Shown here one piece after another: positions 1 to 7,188 of a stretch of DNA of 64,000 nt; position 1 is the first letter of the stretch; each line of letters starts with the position of its first letter. The position numbers were made by a program, and so were the translations under genes. Below the pieces are notes generated by a model. That model saw only the letters and a program-made list of their open reading frames with translations, searched no databases and had not been told where the DNA came from. This DNA is from Aerophototrophica crusticola (GTDB taxonomy: Bacteria > Pseudomonadota > Alphaproteobacteria > Azospirillales > Azospirillaceae), in the NCBI GenBank assembly GCA_001939945.1, contig MOEB01000010.1:1-64000 (forward strand), written 5' to 3'.

Positions 1-175
1 GGCGGGCGCCGCCGCGGCCGGTGCGGCCGTCGGGACCATCACCACGGTCGCGGCCGTGAGCGCGGTGGCCATCGCCGGCGCCGTTGCCGCCGCGGCTTCT
101 GGCGGCGGCGATGACGACGGCGGCACGCCGACCACCTCCACCTCCACCTCCACGGCGACCTCCACCAGCCGCTGA
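1..175 (+). CDS. C-terminus of a small Ala-rich protein with Thr/Ser tail (partial)
   Basis: The reading frame is open from the left edge (first full codon at base 2) to a TGA at 173-175. The visible 57 residues are an Ala/Val/Gly-rich hydrophobic stretch, which could be one membrane segment, then GGGDDDGG and a Thr/Ser/Pro repeat tail. Small proteins with a hydrophobic segment, an Asp/Gly patch and a Thr-rich tail are common hypotheticals in this group. No function can be assigned. The strong hairpin about 40 bp downstream supports this being a real gene end. The start lies outside the window. Confidence 0.55.
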   Translation, partial: AGAAAAGAAVGTITTVAAVSAVAIAGAVAAAASGGGDDDGGTPTTSTSTSTATSTSR

Positions 176-214
176 GCCCTGCCGGGAAGCCGGCTCGGCC
201 CGGCATCCCGTCCG

Positions 215-245
215 AAGGCCCGGTCCCCATGCGGGGGCCGGGCCT
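215..245 (+). terminator. Rho-independent terminator-like hairpin
   Basis: AAGGCCCGG and CCGGGCCTT arms with extra C/G pairs enclose a short CAT-containing loop and are followed by TTTCG. It follows the partial gene ending at 175 and precedes the fliN-like gene, so it probably ends the upstream transcript. The T-run is short. Confidence 0.55.
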
Positions 246-346
246 TTCGCTTGTCATGGCCCCCGAATCTTCCCCTGGGGGCCCCGCCTGGCCTATAGTG
301 GTGCCCCACCCGGCACCGCCGGGACTGTTCCAGCCACGGACCCGCA

Positions 347-646
347 ATGCCAGAGCTTTCCGGCGACGACTCCGAACGCTCCAGTGTCCTTGGCGTCCCG
401 GTGCAGGTGTCCGTGCGCCTCGGGCGTCGCCGCATGCGGATCAGCCAGTTGCTGCGCATGGGGCCCGGCGACATCGTGGACCTGGAGCGGGTGGTGGGCG
501 AGCCCGTGGACGTCTTCGTCAACGACCGCATGGTCGCCCGCGGCGAGCTGGTGGTGGTGGATGGCCGCTTGGGCCTGACCATCGTGGAACTGCTGCCCCA
601 GGCCACCCGTGGGCGTGAGCCCCTGGGGCCCGGCCCTGGCGAATGA
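347..646 (+). CDS. fliN: Flagellar motor switch protein FliN-like (SpoA domain)
   Basis: A 99-aa protein that is almost entirely a SpoA (surface presentation of antigens) domain, residues about 17-87. The family signature is clear: an RMRISQLL helix, GDIVDL, EPVDVFVN, then RGELVVVDGRLG leading into a final hydrophobic strand. FliN forms the bottom of the flagellar C-ring, where it binds CheY-P and export components. The family is usually 80-150 aa; this is a short form with only about 16 residues before the domain. No other flagellar gene lies nearby, so it is isolated from the main cluster. A type III secretion SctQ C-terminal fragment is the alternative, but no secretion genes are present. 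Confidence 0.8.
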   Translation: MPELSGDDSERSSVLGVPVQVSVRLGRRRMRISQLLRMGPGDIVDLERVVGEPVDVFVNDRMVARGELVVVDGRLGLTIVELLPQATRGREPLGPGPGE

Positions 647-684
647 ACACGCCCACGGCGCGGGGCCGCCATCCCGCCCCTTGC

Positions 685-712
685 CTTGATCGTGCGGCCA
701 CAATACCCATGT
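685..712 (+). promoter_or_regulatory. Candidate RpoH (sigma-32) heat-shock promoter
   Basis: CTTGATC at 685-691 and CCCATGT at 706-712 are separated by 14 bp. Alphaproteobacterial RpoH promoters have CTTGAA-like -35 and CCCCATNT-like -10 elements with this spacing. It sits about 90 bp before the hsp20 start, and the predicted transcript would begin near 719. Confidence 0.6.
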
Positions 713-719
713 AGATCGG

Positions 720-805
720 TGGGCGGCGCCGGTCCGGGCCGCCCTTCCGGGACCCGGTGCGCGGCACCAGGCCCGGCATCTCGCTCAGCGTTGAGGAGAC
801 GGTAC
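720..805 (+). promoter_or_regulatory. ROSE-like RNA thermometer in the hsp20 leader (candidate)
   Basis: The Shine-Dalgarno GAGGAG (793-798) can pair with CUC-g-CUC (780-786), closing a 6-nt loop and leaving G783 bulged. The strand opposite the SD reads UCGCU (781-785), which matches the U(U/C)GCU signature of ROSE elements, including the bulged G. ROSE elements sit directly before small heat-shock genes in alphaproteobacteria and melt on warming to free the SD. The GC-rich segment 720-776 could form upstream stems. Not folded computationally. Confidence 0.6.
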
Positions 806-1279
806 GTGACGACCCGACTGTCGCTGTTCAACAGCCCGTTCCTGCTCGGCTTCGACCAGTTCGAGCGCACCCTCGACCGTATCGCCAAGAGCGCCAACGA
901 GGGATACCCGCCCTACAACATCGAGCAGGTGGGCGAGGACCAGCTCCGAATCACCCTGGCCGTGGCCGGCTTCACCGCCGAGGACCTGCAGGTCCAGATG
1001 GAGGACAACCAGCTTGTCATCCGCGGCAAGCAGTCGGACGACAAGAACCGCGTCTACCTGCACCGGGGCATCGCCGCTCGCCAGTTCCAGCGCAGCTTCG
1101 TCCTGGCCGAAGGGATCGAGGTGCTGGGCTGCAGCCTGGACAACGGCCTGCTGCACGTGGACCTGCGGCGCCCCATCCCGGAGCCGAAGGTGCGGACTAT
1201 CAAGATCGAGACGCCGAAGGACGGTGCCGATTCGCTGGGGCCGCAGACCATCGACCTGTCCCCGGAGCGGGCCGGCTGA
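806..1279 (+). CDS. Small heat-shock protein, Hsp20/alpha-crystallin family
   Basis: 157 aa from a GTG start, chosen because GAGGAG lies 7 bp upstream and the family N-terminus (TTRLSLFNSPFLLGFDQFER) begins here; a longer ATG frame from 686 would run through the promoter and leader. The alpha-crystallin domain spans about residues 35-130: YPPYNIEQ, the AVAGF core, LVIRGKQ, YLHRGIA, and a beta-strand ending in the hydrophobic VRTIKI motif near residue 134. Such proteins are ATP-independent holdases for unfolding proteins. This subgroup (IbpA/HspA-like) is typically followed by a DUF1150 gene, as here. Control is probably RpoH plus the ROSE-like leader. Confidence 0.9.
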   Translation: MTTRLSLFNSPFLLGFDQFERTLDRIAKSANEGYPPYNIEQVGEDQLRITLAVAGFTAEDLQVQMEDNQLVIRGKQSDDKNRVYLHRGIAARQFQRSFVLAEGIEVLGCSLDNGLLHVDLRRPIPEPKVRTIKIETPKDGADSLGPQTIDLSPERAG

Positions 1280-1374
1280 AGCGTGTCCCATCGGCCGGTG
1301 ATTCACCCGATCTTCAGATTTCCGCCCGACTGTCATGGGCCGGGGGACGTCCCCCTGCCCGGAGTGCATATCCG

Positions 1375-1593
1375 ATGAACTTGACGACCCAGTTCCTGCG
1401 CCAGCTCTCGGCCAAGGATTTCGCCACCTTCGGCCTCAACGACATCGCCTATGTGAAGCGGGTGGTGGCGGACGGGGCGGAGGGTTTCGCCATCCATGCC
1501 GCCGACGGGACCCAGCTGGCCGTGGTCCCGGCTGAGGACGTGGCCGTGGCCACCGTGCGCCAGCACGACATGGAACCGGCCCTGGTCCAGTAA
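1375..1593 (+). CDS. DUF1150 family protein
   Basis: 72 aa, starting at ATG 1375 with the family-like MNLTTQFLRQLSAKDFATFG. The pattern FATFGLNDIAYVK, then a beta-like stretch GFAIHAADGTQLAVV and a C-terminal helix, is typical of DUF1150. These small alphaproteobacterial proteins are regularly encoded just after an Hsp20 gene, as here (95-bp gap). Biochemical function is not established; co-occurrence suggests a role in the heat response. The gene is followed by a terminator hairpin, so hsp20-DUF1150 is likely one transcript. Confidence 0.8.
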   Translation: MNLTTQFLRQLSAKDFATFGLNDIAYVKRVVADGAEGFAIHAADGTQLAVVPAEDVAVATVRQHDMEPALVQ

Positions 1594-1628
1594 GGGCCGA
1601 CGACGGCCGTTCCGGCCACAGGCATCGG

Positions 1629-1667
1629 ATCGGGCCCCGCGCATGGCGCCGGGCCCGATTTGCGTTT
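1629..1667 (+). terminator. Terminator of the hsp20-DUF1150 unit
   Basis: ATCGGGCCC (1629-1637) and GGGCCCGAT (1651-1659) form a strong stem, with further pairing of CGCGC/GGCGC inside, followed by TTGCGTTTCT. It lies 35 bp after the DUF1150 stop. Confidence 0.65.
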
Positions 1668-1765
1668 CTGGGCACGGACATGCGACAAGCCGGGCTGACG
1701 GCCCGGTCGGCATTATCCGGCGATGTCTTGGGAAGGTAGGGAAGGCGCACAGGCCTTCAGGAAAC

Positions 1766-1839
1766 TGGAGCGGGTGAAGGGAATCGAACCCTCGTCGTAA
1801 GCTTGGGAAGCTTCTGCTCTACCATTGAGCTACACCCGC
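1766..1839 (-). tRNA. tRNA-Gly (anticodon CCC)
   Basis: On the minus strand the sequence folds as a cloverleaf: acceptor GCGGGTG/CACCCGC, D-arm GCTCAATGGTAGAGC, anticodon loop TTCCCAA (anticodon CCC), T-arm GAGGG-TTCGATT-CCCTT, and an encoded TCCA 3' end. It closely resembles bacterial tRNA-Gly(CCC). The outermost anticodon-stem pair (G27-A43) is a mismatch, which is mildly unusual. The gene is 74 nt including CCA. Confidence 0.92.
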
Positions 1840-1924
1840 GCCGGACCGTCCTTATAGGGCCTTGTGGGCCCGGGATCAAGCGTCCTGCGCATCCCCTTTC
1901 GGGGCAAATCGCCGGCGGAGCCGG

Positions 1925-2581
1925 TCAGCGCGCCGCGCGCCGCAGTCGGCGTCGACCACCCCCGGCAGAGACCGCCACGGCCCCACCCACGGGGGCGTCG
2001 GCCTTGGCGGGCAGGGGAAGCCGGGTGACCGGGGCGATCCGCTTGGCGGCGGCTGGCAGGGCCACCCGCGCCGGCTTGGCGGTGGCAACCCGGCCCACGG
2101 TGCCGGTCACGCCGTCCAGGGCGCCATCCACCAGCTCCAGTCCCAGGAACCGGTTGGGGTCCACGGGGCCGGGCAGGGACAGGCCCAGCATCTTTTCCCG
2201 GCTGAAGCCGAAGCGCACGTAATAGGGCGCGTCGCCCACCAGGATGACGATCCGGTGGCCCAGCTCGGCCGCGCGGGCCAGGCTGTGCCGGATCAGCTTC
2301 TGGCCCAGGCCAAGGCTCCGGCATTCCTCCGCCACGGCGATGGGGCCCAGCAGCAGGGCCTGGGTCTTGCCCAGCATGACCGGCCAGTACCGGATGGTGG
2401 CCACCACCCGCTCCGTCCCGTCCTCTGCCGTCTGGGTGGCCACGAAGGACAGGTCGGCCACGGGCTCCACGCCCCGGCGCAGCCGGTAAACGGTCTTGGA
2501 ATGGCGCTTCGGGCCGAAGGCGGTGTCGAGCAGGCTCTCGATGGCGCCGGCGTGCGCCGGCAGCTCAAGCGTGATGGTCAT
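1925..2581 (-). CDS. GNAT family N-acetyltransferase
   Basis: 218 aa from the ATG at 2581 (MTITLELPAHAGAIESLLD). Residues 1-160 form a GNAT fold: the N-terminal helix with FGPKRHSKTVYRLR, beta-strands VVATIRYWPV and ALLLGPIAV, then the acetyl-CoA loop region RSLGLGQKLIRHSL, and VGDAPYYVRFGF, the typical C-terminal YYxRFGF signature of YhbS-like acetyltransferases. The C-terminal 45 residues are Pro/Ala/Arg-rich and look disordered, which is longer than usual. Substrate unknown. It is convergent with nothing; tRNA-Gly follows on the same strand. Confidence 0.82.
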   Translation of the reverse strand: MTITLELPAHAGAIESLLDTAFGPKRHSKTVYRLRRGVEPVADLSFVATQTAEDGTERVVATIRYWPVMLGKTQALLLGPIAVAEECRSLGLGQKLIRHSLARAAELGHRIVILVGDAPYYVRFGFSREKMLGLSLPGPVDPNRFLGLELVDGALDGVTGTVGRVATAKPARVALPAAAKRIAPVTRLPLPAKADAPVGGAVAVSAGGGRRRLRRAAR

Positions 2582-3002
2582 CCTGTTGGGGTGTCCCGGC
2601 AAAACGAAATGTGGGGGAGAGGTGTGAGAGACACCGTCGGCCGGGCCCCCCGTGGCGCGTGGCGCCGTCAGCAGGCCTGGACCGCCGGCCGCCCTTTGGC
2701 AGGGCGGACGACCAATCGTCGTCGCAGGGTGACGGGGCGCAGCATCGCGCGGCTCATCAGCAGTTTCGCCTGAAGGGCTATATGAGGCCATTATCCCCGG
2801 CGCGCAAGCGGTGTTTTTGTGGCAGCGGAACGGTTCGGCGACCCGCCCCGACCCCCTTGGGCTTTGTCGGGCGGCGTGGATCGGCCTATATCTGCGTCTG
2901 CGGCCGGCCAGGGTGCCGACGCCATCCCCAGGGGTCAAACCTGGGATGCCGGCGCATCGTGGGTCCCGGGCGCACCGGGGCCGGGTTGGAGGAGCGTTCC
3001 CC
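2582..3002. other. Intergenic region between the acetyltransferase and apaG
   Basis: About 420 bp without a convincing gene. It separates divergent genes, so it should carry both promoters. The only clear element is a sigma-70-like promoter for apaG (listed separately); open frames here lack family similarity and ribosome sites. Confidence 0.5.
2864..2892 (+). promoter_or_regulatory. Sigma-70-type promoter for apaG
   Basis: TTGTCG (2864-2869) and TATATC (2887-2892) are separated by exactly 17 bp. It is oriented toward apaG, with a predicted start near 2899 and a roughly 100-nt leader ending in the GGAGGAG ribosome site at 2988-2994. Confidence 0.6.
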
Positions 3003-3395
3003 GTGTACACCGAGACCACGCGTGCCATCCGCGTGACCGTCATGCCCCGCTACCTGGAAGACCAGTCCCAGCCGGCGGAGGGCCGCTATGTCTGGGCCTA
3101 CCATGTGCGGATCGAGAATACGGGCACGGAAACGGTGACCCTGCGCACCCGCCACTGGCAGATCACCGACGCCTTCGGCCGGTTGCAGGAAGTGCGCGGC
3201 CCGGGCGTGGTGGGGGAGACGCCGCGACTCGGCCCCGGCGACGCGTTCGAGTACACCAGCGGCACGCCCCTGCCGACCCCCAGCGGCATCATGGTGGGCA
3301 GCTACCAGATGGTCACCGATCGCGGCGAGCGGTTCGACGTGCGCATCCCCGCCTTCTCCCTGGACAGCCCGCACCAGGACCGACGGTTGAACTGA
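3003..3395 (+). CDS. apaG: Co2+/Mg2+ efflux protein ApaG
   Basis: 130 aa from a GTG start, preceded by GGAGGAG (2988-2994) at 8 bp; the longer in-frame ATG at 2811 would add sequence unrelated to the family. ApaG is a single fibronectin-III-like beta sandwich of about 125 aa. Recognisable strands are [52 protein letters not shown] and the [10 protein letters not shown] segment. The name comes from a cobalt/magnesium phenotype in enterics; the exact role is unclear. It stands alone here, followed 230 bp later by folE. Confidence 0.92.
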   Translation: MYTETTRAIRVTVMPRYLEDQSQPAEGRYVWAYHVRIENTGTETVTLRTRHWQITDAFGRLQEVRGPGVVGETPRLGPGDAFEYTSGTPLPTPSGIMVGSYQMVTDRGERFDVRIPAFSLDSPHQDRRLN

Positions 3396-3628
3396 GTGTC
3401 CCGCCCTGTCGCGGCCATATCATGCCGCGCCGCTTGAAAGTACCTCGCCCCGCGCCACCTTGCATGGCGTGGGGGCCGGCGGCGCGGGGGACGACGCCGG
3501 CCACGCCCCCGCCGCCGGTCCTGGACATGAACCAAGCCCATGACAGCAGCCCTTCCCGGGCGCAGTCTGTCCCCATGACCGGCGCCGCAGAAGCCCGCGA
3601 GACAAGAATTTCGGAAGGAAGCCAAGCC

Positions 3629-4294
3629 GTGACGCCACCCAAGACCACGACCGCCGAAAACGTCGTCCCCGGCCCGGTCCATGGCCGCCGCAGCGCCCCG
3701 CCGGTGCAAAAGCCGACCCGCGCCGAGGCCGAGGCCGCCGTGCGCACCCTGCTCCGCTGGGCCGGCGACGACCCCAACCGTGAGGGCCTGCTGGGCACGC
3801 CGGACCGCGTCGTGCGCTCCTACGAGGAGTTCTTCGCCGGCTATGGCGAGGACCCGATGGAGCTGCTGGCCCGGACCTTCGAGGAGACGGACGGCTATGA
3901 CGAGATGGTCGTCCTGAAGGGCATCCGGTTCGAGAGCCACTGCGAGCACCACATGGTGCCCATCATCGGCAAGGCCCACGTGGCCTACCTGCCGCGCAAG
4001 CGGGTCGTGGGCATCTCCAAGCTGGCCCGGGTGGTGGAAGCCTATGCCAAGCGGCTCCAGATCCAGGAGAAGATGACCGCCCAGATCGCCAACAGCATCG
4101 ACGAGGTGCTGCAGCCCCTGGGCGTGGCGGTGGTGGTGGAAGCCACGCACCAGTGCATGACCACCCGCGGCGTGCACAAGCCCGGCGTCACCATGGTCAC
4201 CAGCCGCATGCTGGGCGCCTTCCGGGACGACGACAAGACGCGGCGGGAGTTCCTGTCCATGATCGGCAACCCGTCATCGTCCATGGAAGCCTGA
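3629..4294 (+). CDS. folE: GTP cyclohydrolase I
   Basis: 221 aa from GTG 3629, preceded by GGAAGGA (3613-3619). In-frame ATGs at 3527 and 3575 would add a low-complexity extension. The enzyme converts GTP to dihydroneopterin triphosphate, the first step of folate/pterin synthesis. Key features: [24 protein letters not shown] with the zinc ligands Cys/His, [18 protein letters not shown], the third zinc Cys in [11 protein letters not shown], and the C-terminal TRREFLSMI. It is the zinc-dependent FolE1 type. Length and motifs are complete. A GC-rich terminator-like hairpin follows immediately. Confidence 0.96.
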   Translation: MTPPKTTTAENVVPGPVHGRRSAPPVQKPTRAEAEAAVRTLLRWAGDDPNREGLLGTPDRVVRSYEEFFAGYGEDPMELLARTFEETDGYDEMVVLKGIRFESHCEHHMVPIIGKAHVAYLPRKRVVGISKLARVVEAYAKRLQIQEKMTAQIANSIDEVLQPLGVAVVVEATHQCMTTRGVHKPGVTMVTSRMLGAFRDDDKTRREFLSMIGNPSSSMEA

Positions 4295-4316
4295 CGGGCA
4301 GGGCCCGCGCCTGTGC

Positions 4317-4355
4317 ACGGCCGCCGCGGCAGCCCCGCGGCGGCCGTTCGCGTCT
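4317..4355 (+). terminator. Terminator-like hairpin after folE
   Basis: ACGGCCGCCGCGG (4317-4329) pairs perfectly with CCGCGGCGGCCGT (4335-4347), with a 5-nt loop, followed by TCGCGTCTTT. The stem is very stable but the T-tract is interrupted. Confidence 0.55.
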
Positions 4356-4377
4356 TTGGTGCTCCTCGGGCTACTTC

Positions 4378-4420
4378 CGCTTGGCCCACGCGACCGCACG
4401 GGGTCGCGCGGCGGCGACCG
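4378..4420 (+). repeat. Partial copy of the three-hairpin intergenic repeat
   Basis: GCTTGGCCCACGCGACC then GGGGTCGCGCGGCGGCGACCGA matches the middle and right hairpins of the family best seen at 33442-33514 (GCTTGGCTTGCGCGACC / GGGGTCGCGGGCCGGCGG). The left GCCGCC/GGCGGC hairpin is missing. It lies between folE and a convergent hypothetical gene. Confidence 0.5.
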
Positions 4421-4449
4421 ACATGGTTCCCAATCACCTGGGAACCGCC

Positions 4450-4731
4450 CTATCGCCCCATGCCCACGTCGTCGATGCGCGATATGCCCAGCACCAGGGC
4501 GTGGGGCCGGTGGCGCTGGGGAAAGCGGCCGATGCCGATGCGGCCGGTCCGGCGCAACTGTTCCAGGGCCAGGTTGGCCAACCCCGGCTCTTCCCCCAGC
4601 CCCTCGATCAGGGCGGCAAGGGGGGCGGGTCTGTCAGGTCTTTCCAGCAGCCGCAGGCGGCAGGCCTGGGCCAGGCGCTCGGCAACGCGGTTCACCTCAC
4701 CCGGCGGGGTGAAGGGGATCAGGCTACCCAT
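4450..4731 (-). CDS. Hypothetical protein, 93 aa
   Basis: Start ATG 4731 is preceded on the minus strand by GGGAGGAG about 6 bp away, which supports translation. The protein is soluble, Arg/Leu/Gly-rich, mostly helical (VNRVAERLAQACRLRLL, then PLAALIEGLGEEPGLANLALEQ), with a basic C-terminus RFPQRHRPHALVLGISRIDD. No family is recognised. It is convergent with folE, with a repeat fragment between them. Confidence 0.5.
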   Translation of the reverse strand: MGSLIPFTPPGEVNRVAERLAQACRLRLLERPDRPAPLAALIEGLGEEPGLANLALEQLRRTGRIGIGRFPQRHRPHALVLGISRIDDVGMGR

Positions 4732-5012
4732 GACGTCTCCTCCCATCCCTCAGAGATGGCGGGCGGCCCCTCTTGCCCGGGGGTCCTGCCCGTGACAGGG
4801 AAAAGCATGCGCCCGTGGTCGCGACTCGGGAAGCGGGTTTTCCCGATGGTTCCGATAGGGAGACCCTATGGTGGCGGGGGGACTGGCGACGCCCCATGCC
4901 CGACGGAATCAGCCGAGAAGACGTCCGCGGATGTACGGGGGAACTGTTGGCCCTTGGCAGGGGGGCGGCGCTTCGGGATCATGCCGCGGCGTGACTGCCC
5001 GAAGGATCGACG

Positions 5013-5369
5013 ATGACCGGCTTCCCCCGCCACCTGCACTGGTTTCCCGTCCTGCTGCTCCTGGTCCTGGTCGGCGGGGGTGCCTGGGCCATGGGCGTGG
5101 GGTATGGGGTGGGGCTGAACGACGGGGAAGACGGGGTGGACCGTCGCAAGGACCCCGCCACCGGCTGTGCGGCCATGGACTCCGGCATCCGCGCCCTGCT
5201 GGCGCCGGGCAACACCGCCTATTCCGAGCCGGTGAAGGCGCAGTTGCTGGACGGGCTGCTGTTGAACTACCGCAACCTGGAATGCGGCATCACCAAGCGT
5301 ACGGCCTTGCTGCTGGACTTGGTGAAGGCCGGGGCTACAGCACCAGCACCGGGAACAGGTTCGCCCTGA
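5013..5369 (+). CDS. Membrane-anchored hypothetical protein, 118 aa
   Basis: Start ATG 5013 (MTGFPRHLHWFPVLLLL). Residues 10-33 form one hydrophobic segment, so the protein is probably N-terminally anchored or exported. The rest is a small soluble domain with three Cys (one in TGCAAMDS, one in ECGITKRTA) that could form disulphides. The end overlaps the 3' end of the convergent gene at 5335-5904 by 35 bp. No family is recognised; codon use matches the neighbours. Confidence 0.6.
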   Translation: MTGFPRHLHWFPVLLLLVLVGGGAWAMGVGYGVGLNDGEDGVDRRKDPATGCAAMDSGIRALLAPGNTAYSEPVKAQLLDGLLLNYRNLECGITKRTALLLDLVKAGATAPAPGTGSP

Positions 5370-5904
5370 TGGTGGCGTCCAACTGGCCGTCCAGGTCGGT
5401 GGCCAGTTGGCGGACCAGCTCCAGCATCACCTTTTCCCGCTCCGCCAGGCTCACATCCTCCCGCACGGTGGTGCTGCGGCTGGCCGCGGCGGTGGCGGCG
5501 CCGTTGAAGCCCTTGGCCGGCTGTTGCACCACCAGCTCCACGCTGATCTTGCCGGAATATCTTTCCGTCTGGTCCTTGGTGAACCAGCCGCGCACACCCT
5601 CGGTCCGTTCCAGCGGCTGCTCCACGACAGAGGCGTCACGAATCACCAGCCGGGCCGTGCCCTGGCTGCCCACGGCCTTCAAGCGGTCCTGCGCCCACAG
5701 CTTCACCGCCGCCGTGGGGGTCACCGGGATCAGGTGCTCCACGTTCGGGTCCTTCAGGGGCGGGCGGTATTCCTCCACCACCTCGATGGTCGCCACATCG
5801 AGCCGGATCGGCCCCTTGTCGGCAAAGCCGAAACCCGGCGCCTGGGCCAGGGACGGCACGGCGAAAGCCAAAAGGACGAACAGGGCGGGCAGCAGGCGGC
5901 GCAT
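5335..5904 (-). CDS. Exported hypothetical protein, 189 aa
   Basis: Start ATG 5904 gives a classical signal peptide, MRRLLPALFVLLAFAVPSLA, with cleavage likely after AQA. The mature part has a beta-rich N-terminal half (IRLDVATIEVVEEYRPP, VEHLIPVTPTAAVKLWAQDRL) and a segment RLVIRDASVVEQPL...YSGKISVELVVQ that resembles small periplasmic proteins in which a LapB/LPS-assembly-type beta domain binds envelope components. The last third is helical (LAEREKVMLELVRQLATDLDGQLD). No named family can be assigned with confidence. The 35-bp convergent overlap with the 5013-5369 gene may affect both transcripts. Confidence 0.68.
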   Translation of the reverse strand: MRRLLPALFVLLAFAVPSLAQAPGFGFADKGPIRLDVATIEVVEEYRPPLKDPNVEHLIPVTPTAAVKLWAQDRLKAVGSQGTARLVIRDASVVEQPLERTEGVRGWFTKDQTERYSGKISVELVVQQPAKGFNGAATAAASRSTTVREDVSLAEREKVMLELVRQLATDLDGQLDATIRANLFPVLVL

Positions 5905-6018
5905 GGACGGGTTCCCCAGGGATGTCGCAGTCACCGCACCATGGCGTGGGCGCGACCACGGGGCAAGCGGGTGACGCGGATACCCCTACCGGACCCGCAT
6001 GGCGGCATTTTGGCGGAG

Positions 6019-6036
6019 ACTTTCGAATTCGAAAGT
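6019..6036. repeat. 18-bp perfect palindrome, copy 1
   Basis: ACTTTCGAATTCGAAAGT is fully self-complementary. The 16-bp core CTTTCGAATTCGAAAG recurs at 11645-11660 in this window. This copy lies about 10 bp beyond the stop of the small minus-strand gene at 6046-6231, in a 115-bp gap upstream of the exported protein gene (5335-5904). Confidence 0.75.
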
Positions 6037-6045
6037 GGCCCCGGC

Positions 6046-6231
6046 CTATCCCTTGCCGTGTGAACCCTGCTCCGCCCTGATCTCCAGCGCCAGGGCCCGC
6101 CGCGTGGCGGCAGCGGCCAGTTCCAGCCAGGCGAGCCGGGCAACCCGGTCACCGGGGCGGCCGTCGGCACGGCGACGCTCGACGGTGTTGGGGCCCTCCG
6201 GCCCCCATGCCTCCAACTCCAGGCTCATCAT
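6046..6231 (-). CDS. Small hypothetical protein, 61 aa
   Basis: ATG 6231 (MMSLELEAWGPEGPN) is preceded by GGGGGAA. The product is hydrophilic and Arg/Ala-rich with an amphipathic helix (RVARLAWLELAAAATRRALAL). A longer frame starts at 6360, but its extra residues look non-coding. No family is recognised, and the frame could be spurious in such GC-rich DNA; the ribosome site and the acidic/basic balance give modest support. Confidence 0.35.
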   Translation of the reverse strand: MMSLELEAWGPEGPNTVERRRADGRPGDRVARLAWLELAAAATRRALALEIRAEQGSHGKG

Positions 6232-6395
6232 CGGATTCCCCCGACCTTGGAACCAGCGGTGGCATACGGGGGCGTGTGGACCTGCCAGCCTGCCCCCTTG
6301 GACTCCACTATCCGCCATTTCGATTAGGGGGTAAAGCCGGCGCTTGGGCTTAATCCGCACGGCGGGCGGTATTCCGGACGGATCCCCGGGGGATT

Positions 6396-7187
6396 TCAGG
6401 CCGTCCGGCGCAGTGGGACCAAGTGGGACAGGGCGAACATCCCGGCGGCGGACAGGACGATGGCCGGTCCCGTCGGCAGGTCCGCCTGCAAGGACAGGCC
6501 CAGCCCCAGCAGCACGGCCATGGCGCCGAACCCGGCGGCCAGGGCGGCCATCACCTCCGGGTTGGGGGCGAATCGGCGGGCCGTGGCGGCGGGCACCACC
6601 AGCAGCGACGTGACCAGCAGGATGCCCACGATCTTCATGGCCAGGGCGATGGTCGCGGCGATCAGCAGCATGAAGGACAGCCGGATCCAGCGCACCGGCA
6701 CCCCCTCCACCCGCGCCAGATCCTCATCCACCGTCATGGCCAGCAGGCGCCGCCAGACCAGGGCCAGGCCTGCCAGCACGATCACCCCGCCGCCCCAGAT
6801 CCAGGCCAGGTCGGCGGGCGTCACCGCCAGGATGTCGCCGAACAGATAGGCCAGGATGTCCACCCGCAGGGACTCCATCAGCGCCAGGGCGACCAGGCCT
6901 AAGCTCAACGTGCTGTGGCTGACGATGCCCAGCAGCGTGTCGCTGGCCAGCTTTCGCTGCTCTTGCAGGAAGGTCAGCAGCACGGCGATGCCGGCGCAGA
7001 CCGCCACCACGCCGATGTTCAGCCCGATACCCAGCAGGAAGCCCAGGGCCACGCCCAGCAGGGCGGAATGGGCCAGCGTGTCGCCGAAATAGGCCATGCG
7101 CCGCCAGACCACGACACAGCCCAGCGGCCCCGCCAGCAGCGCCAGGCCGATGCCGCCCACCAGGGCCCTGACCAGGAACTCATCCAT
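6396..7187 (-). CDS. znuB: Zinc ABC transporter permease ZnuB
   Basis: 263 aa, ATG 7187 (MDEFLVRALVGG) one base after the znuC stop, so znuC-znuB are translationally coupled. It is an integral membrane subunit of the ABC-3 (metal) family with about 7-8 hydrophobic segments. Family landmarks are GPLGCVVVWRRMAYFGDTLAHSALLG near the N-terminus, LLGIVSHSTLSLGLV, LAYLFGDIL, and VKIVGILLVTSLLVVPAATAR-type C-terminal segments. With ZnuA and ZnuC it imports Zn2+ across the inner membrane. A longer in-frame start at 7445 is only the His-codon-rich shadow of znuC. Confidence 0.95.
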   Translation of the reverse strand: MDEFLVRALVGGIGLALLAGPLGCVVVWRRMAYFGDTLAHSALLGVALGFLLGIGLNIGVVAVCAGIAVLLTFLQEQRKLASDTLLGIVSHSTLSLGLVALALMESLRVDILAYLFGDILAVTPADLAWIWGGGVIVLAGLALVWRRLLAMTVDEDLARVEGVPVRWIRLSFMLLIAATIALAMKIVGILLVTSLLVVPAATARRFAPNPEVMAALAAGFGAMAVLLGLGLSLQADLPTGPAIVLSAAGMFALSHLVPLRRTA

Positions 7188-7188
7188 C

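Noticed and set aside
2819-3628. N-terminal extension of folE to an ATG at 2819
   Set aside because: The extension runs across apaG in another frame and has no similarity to GTP cyclohydrolase; GTG 3629 has a ribosome site.
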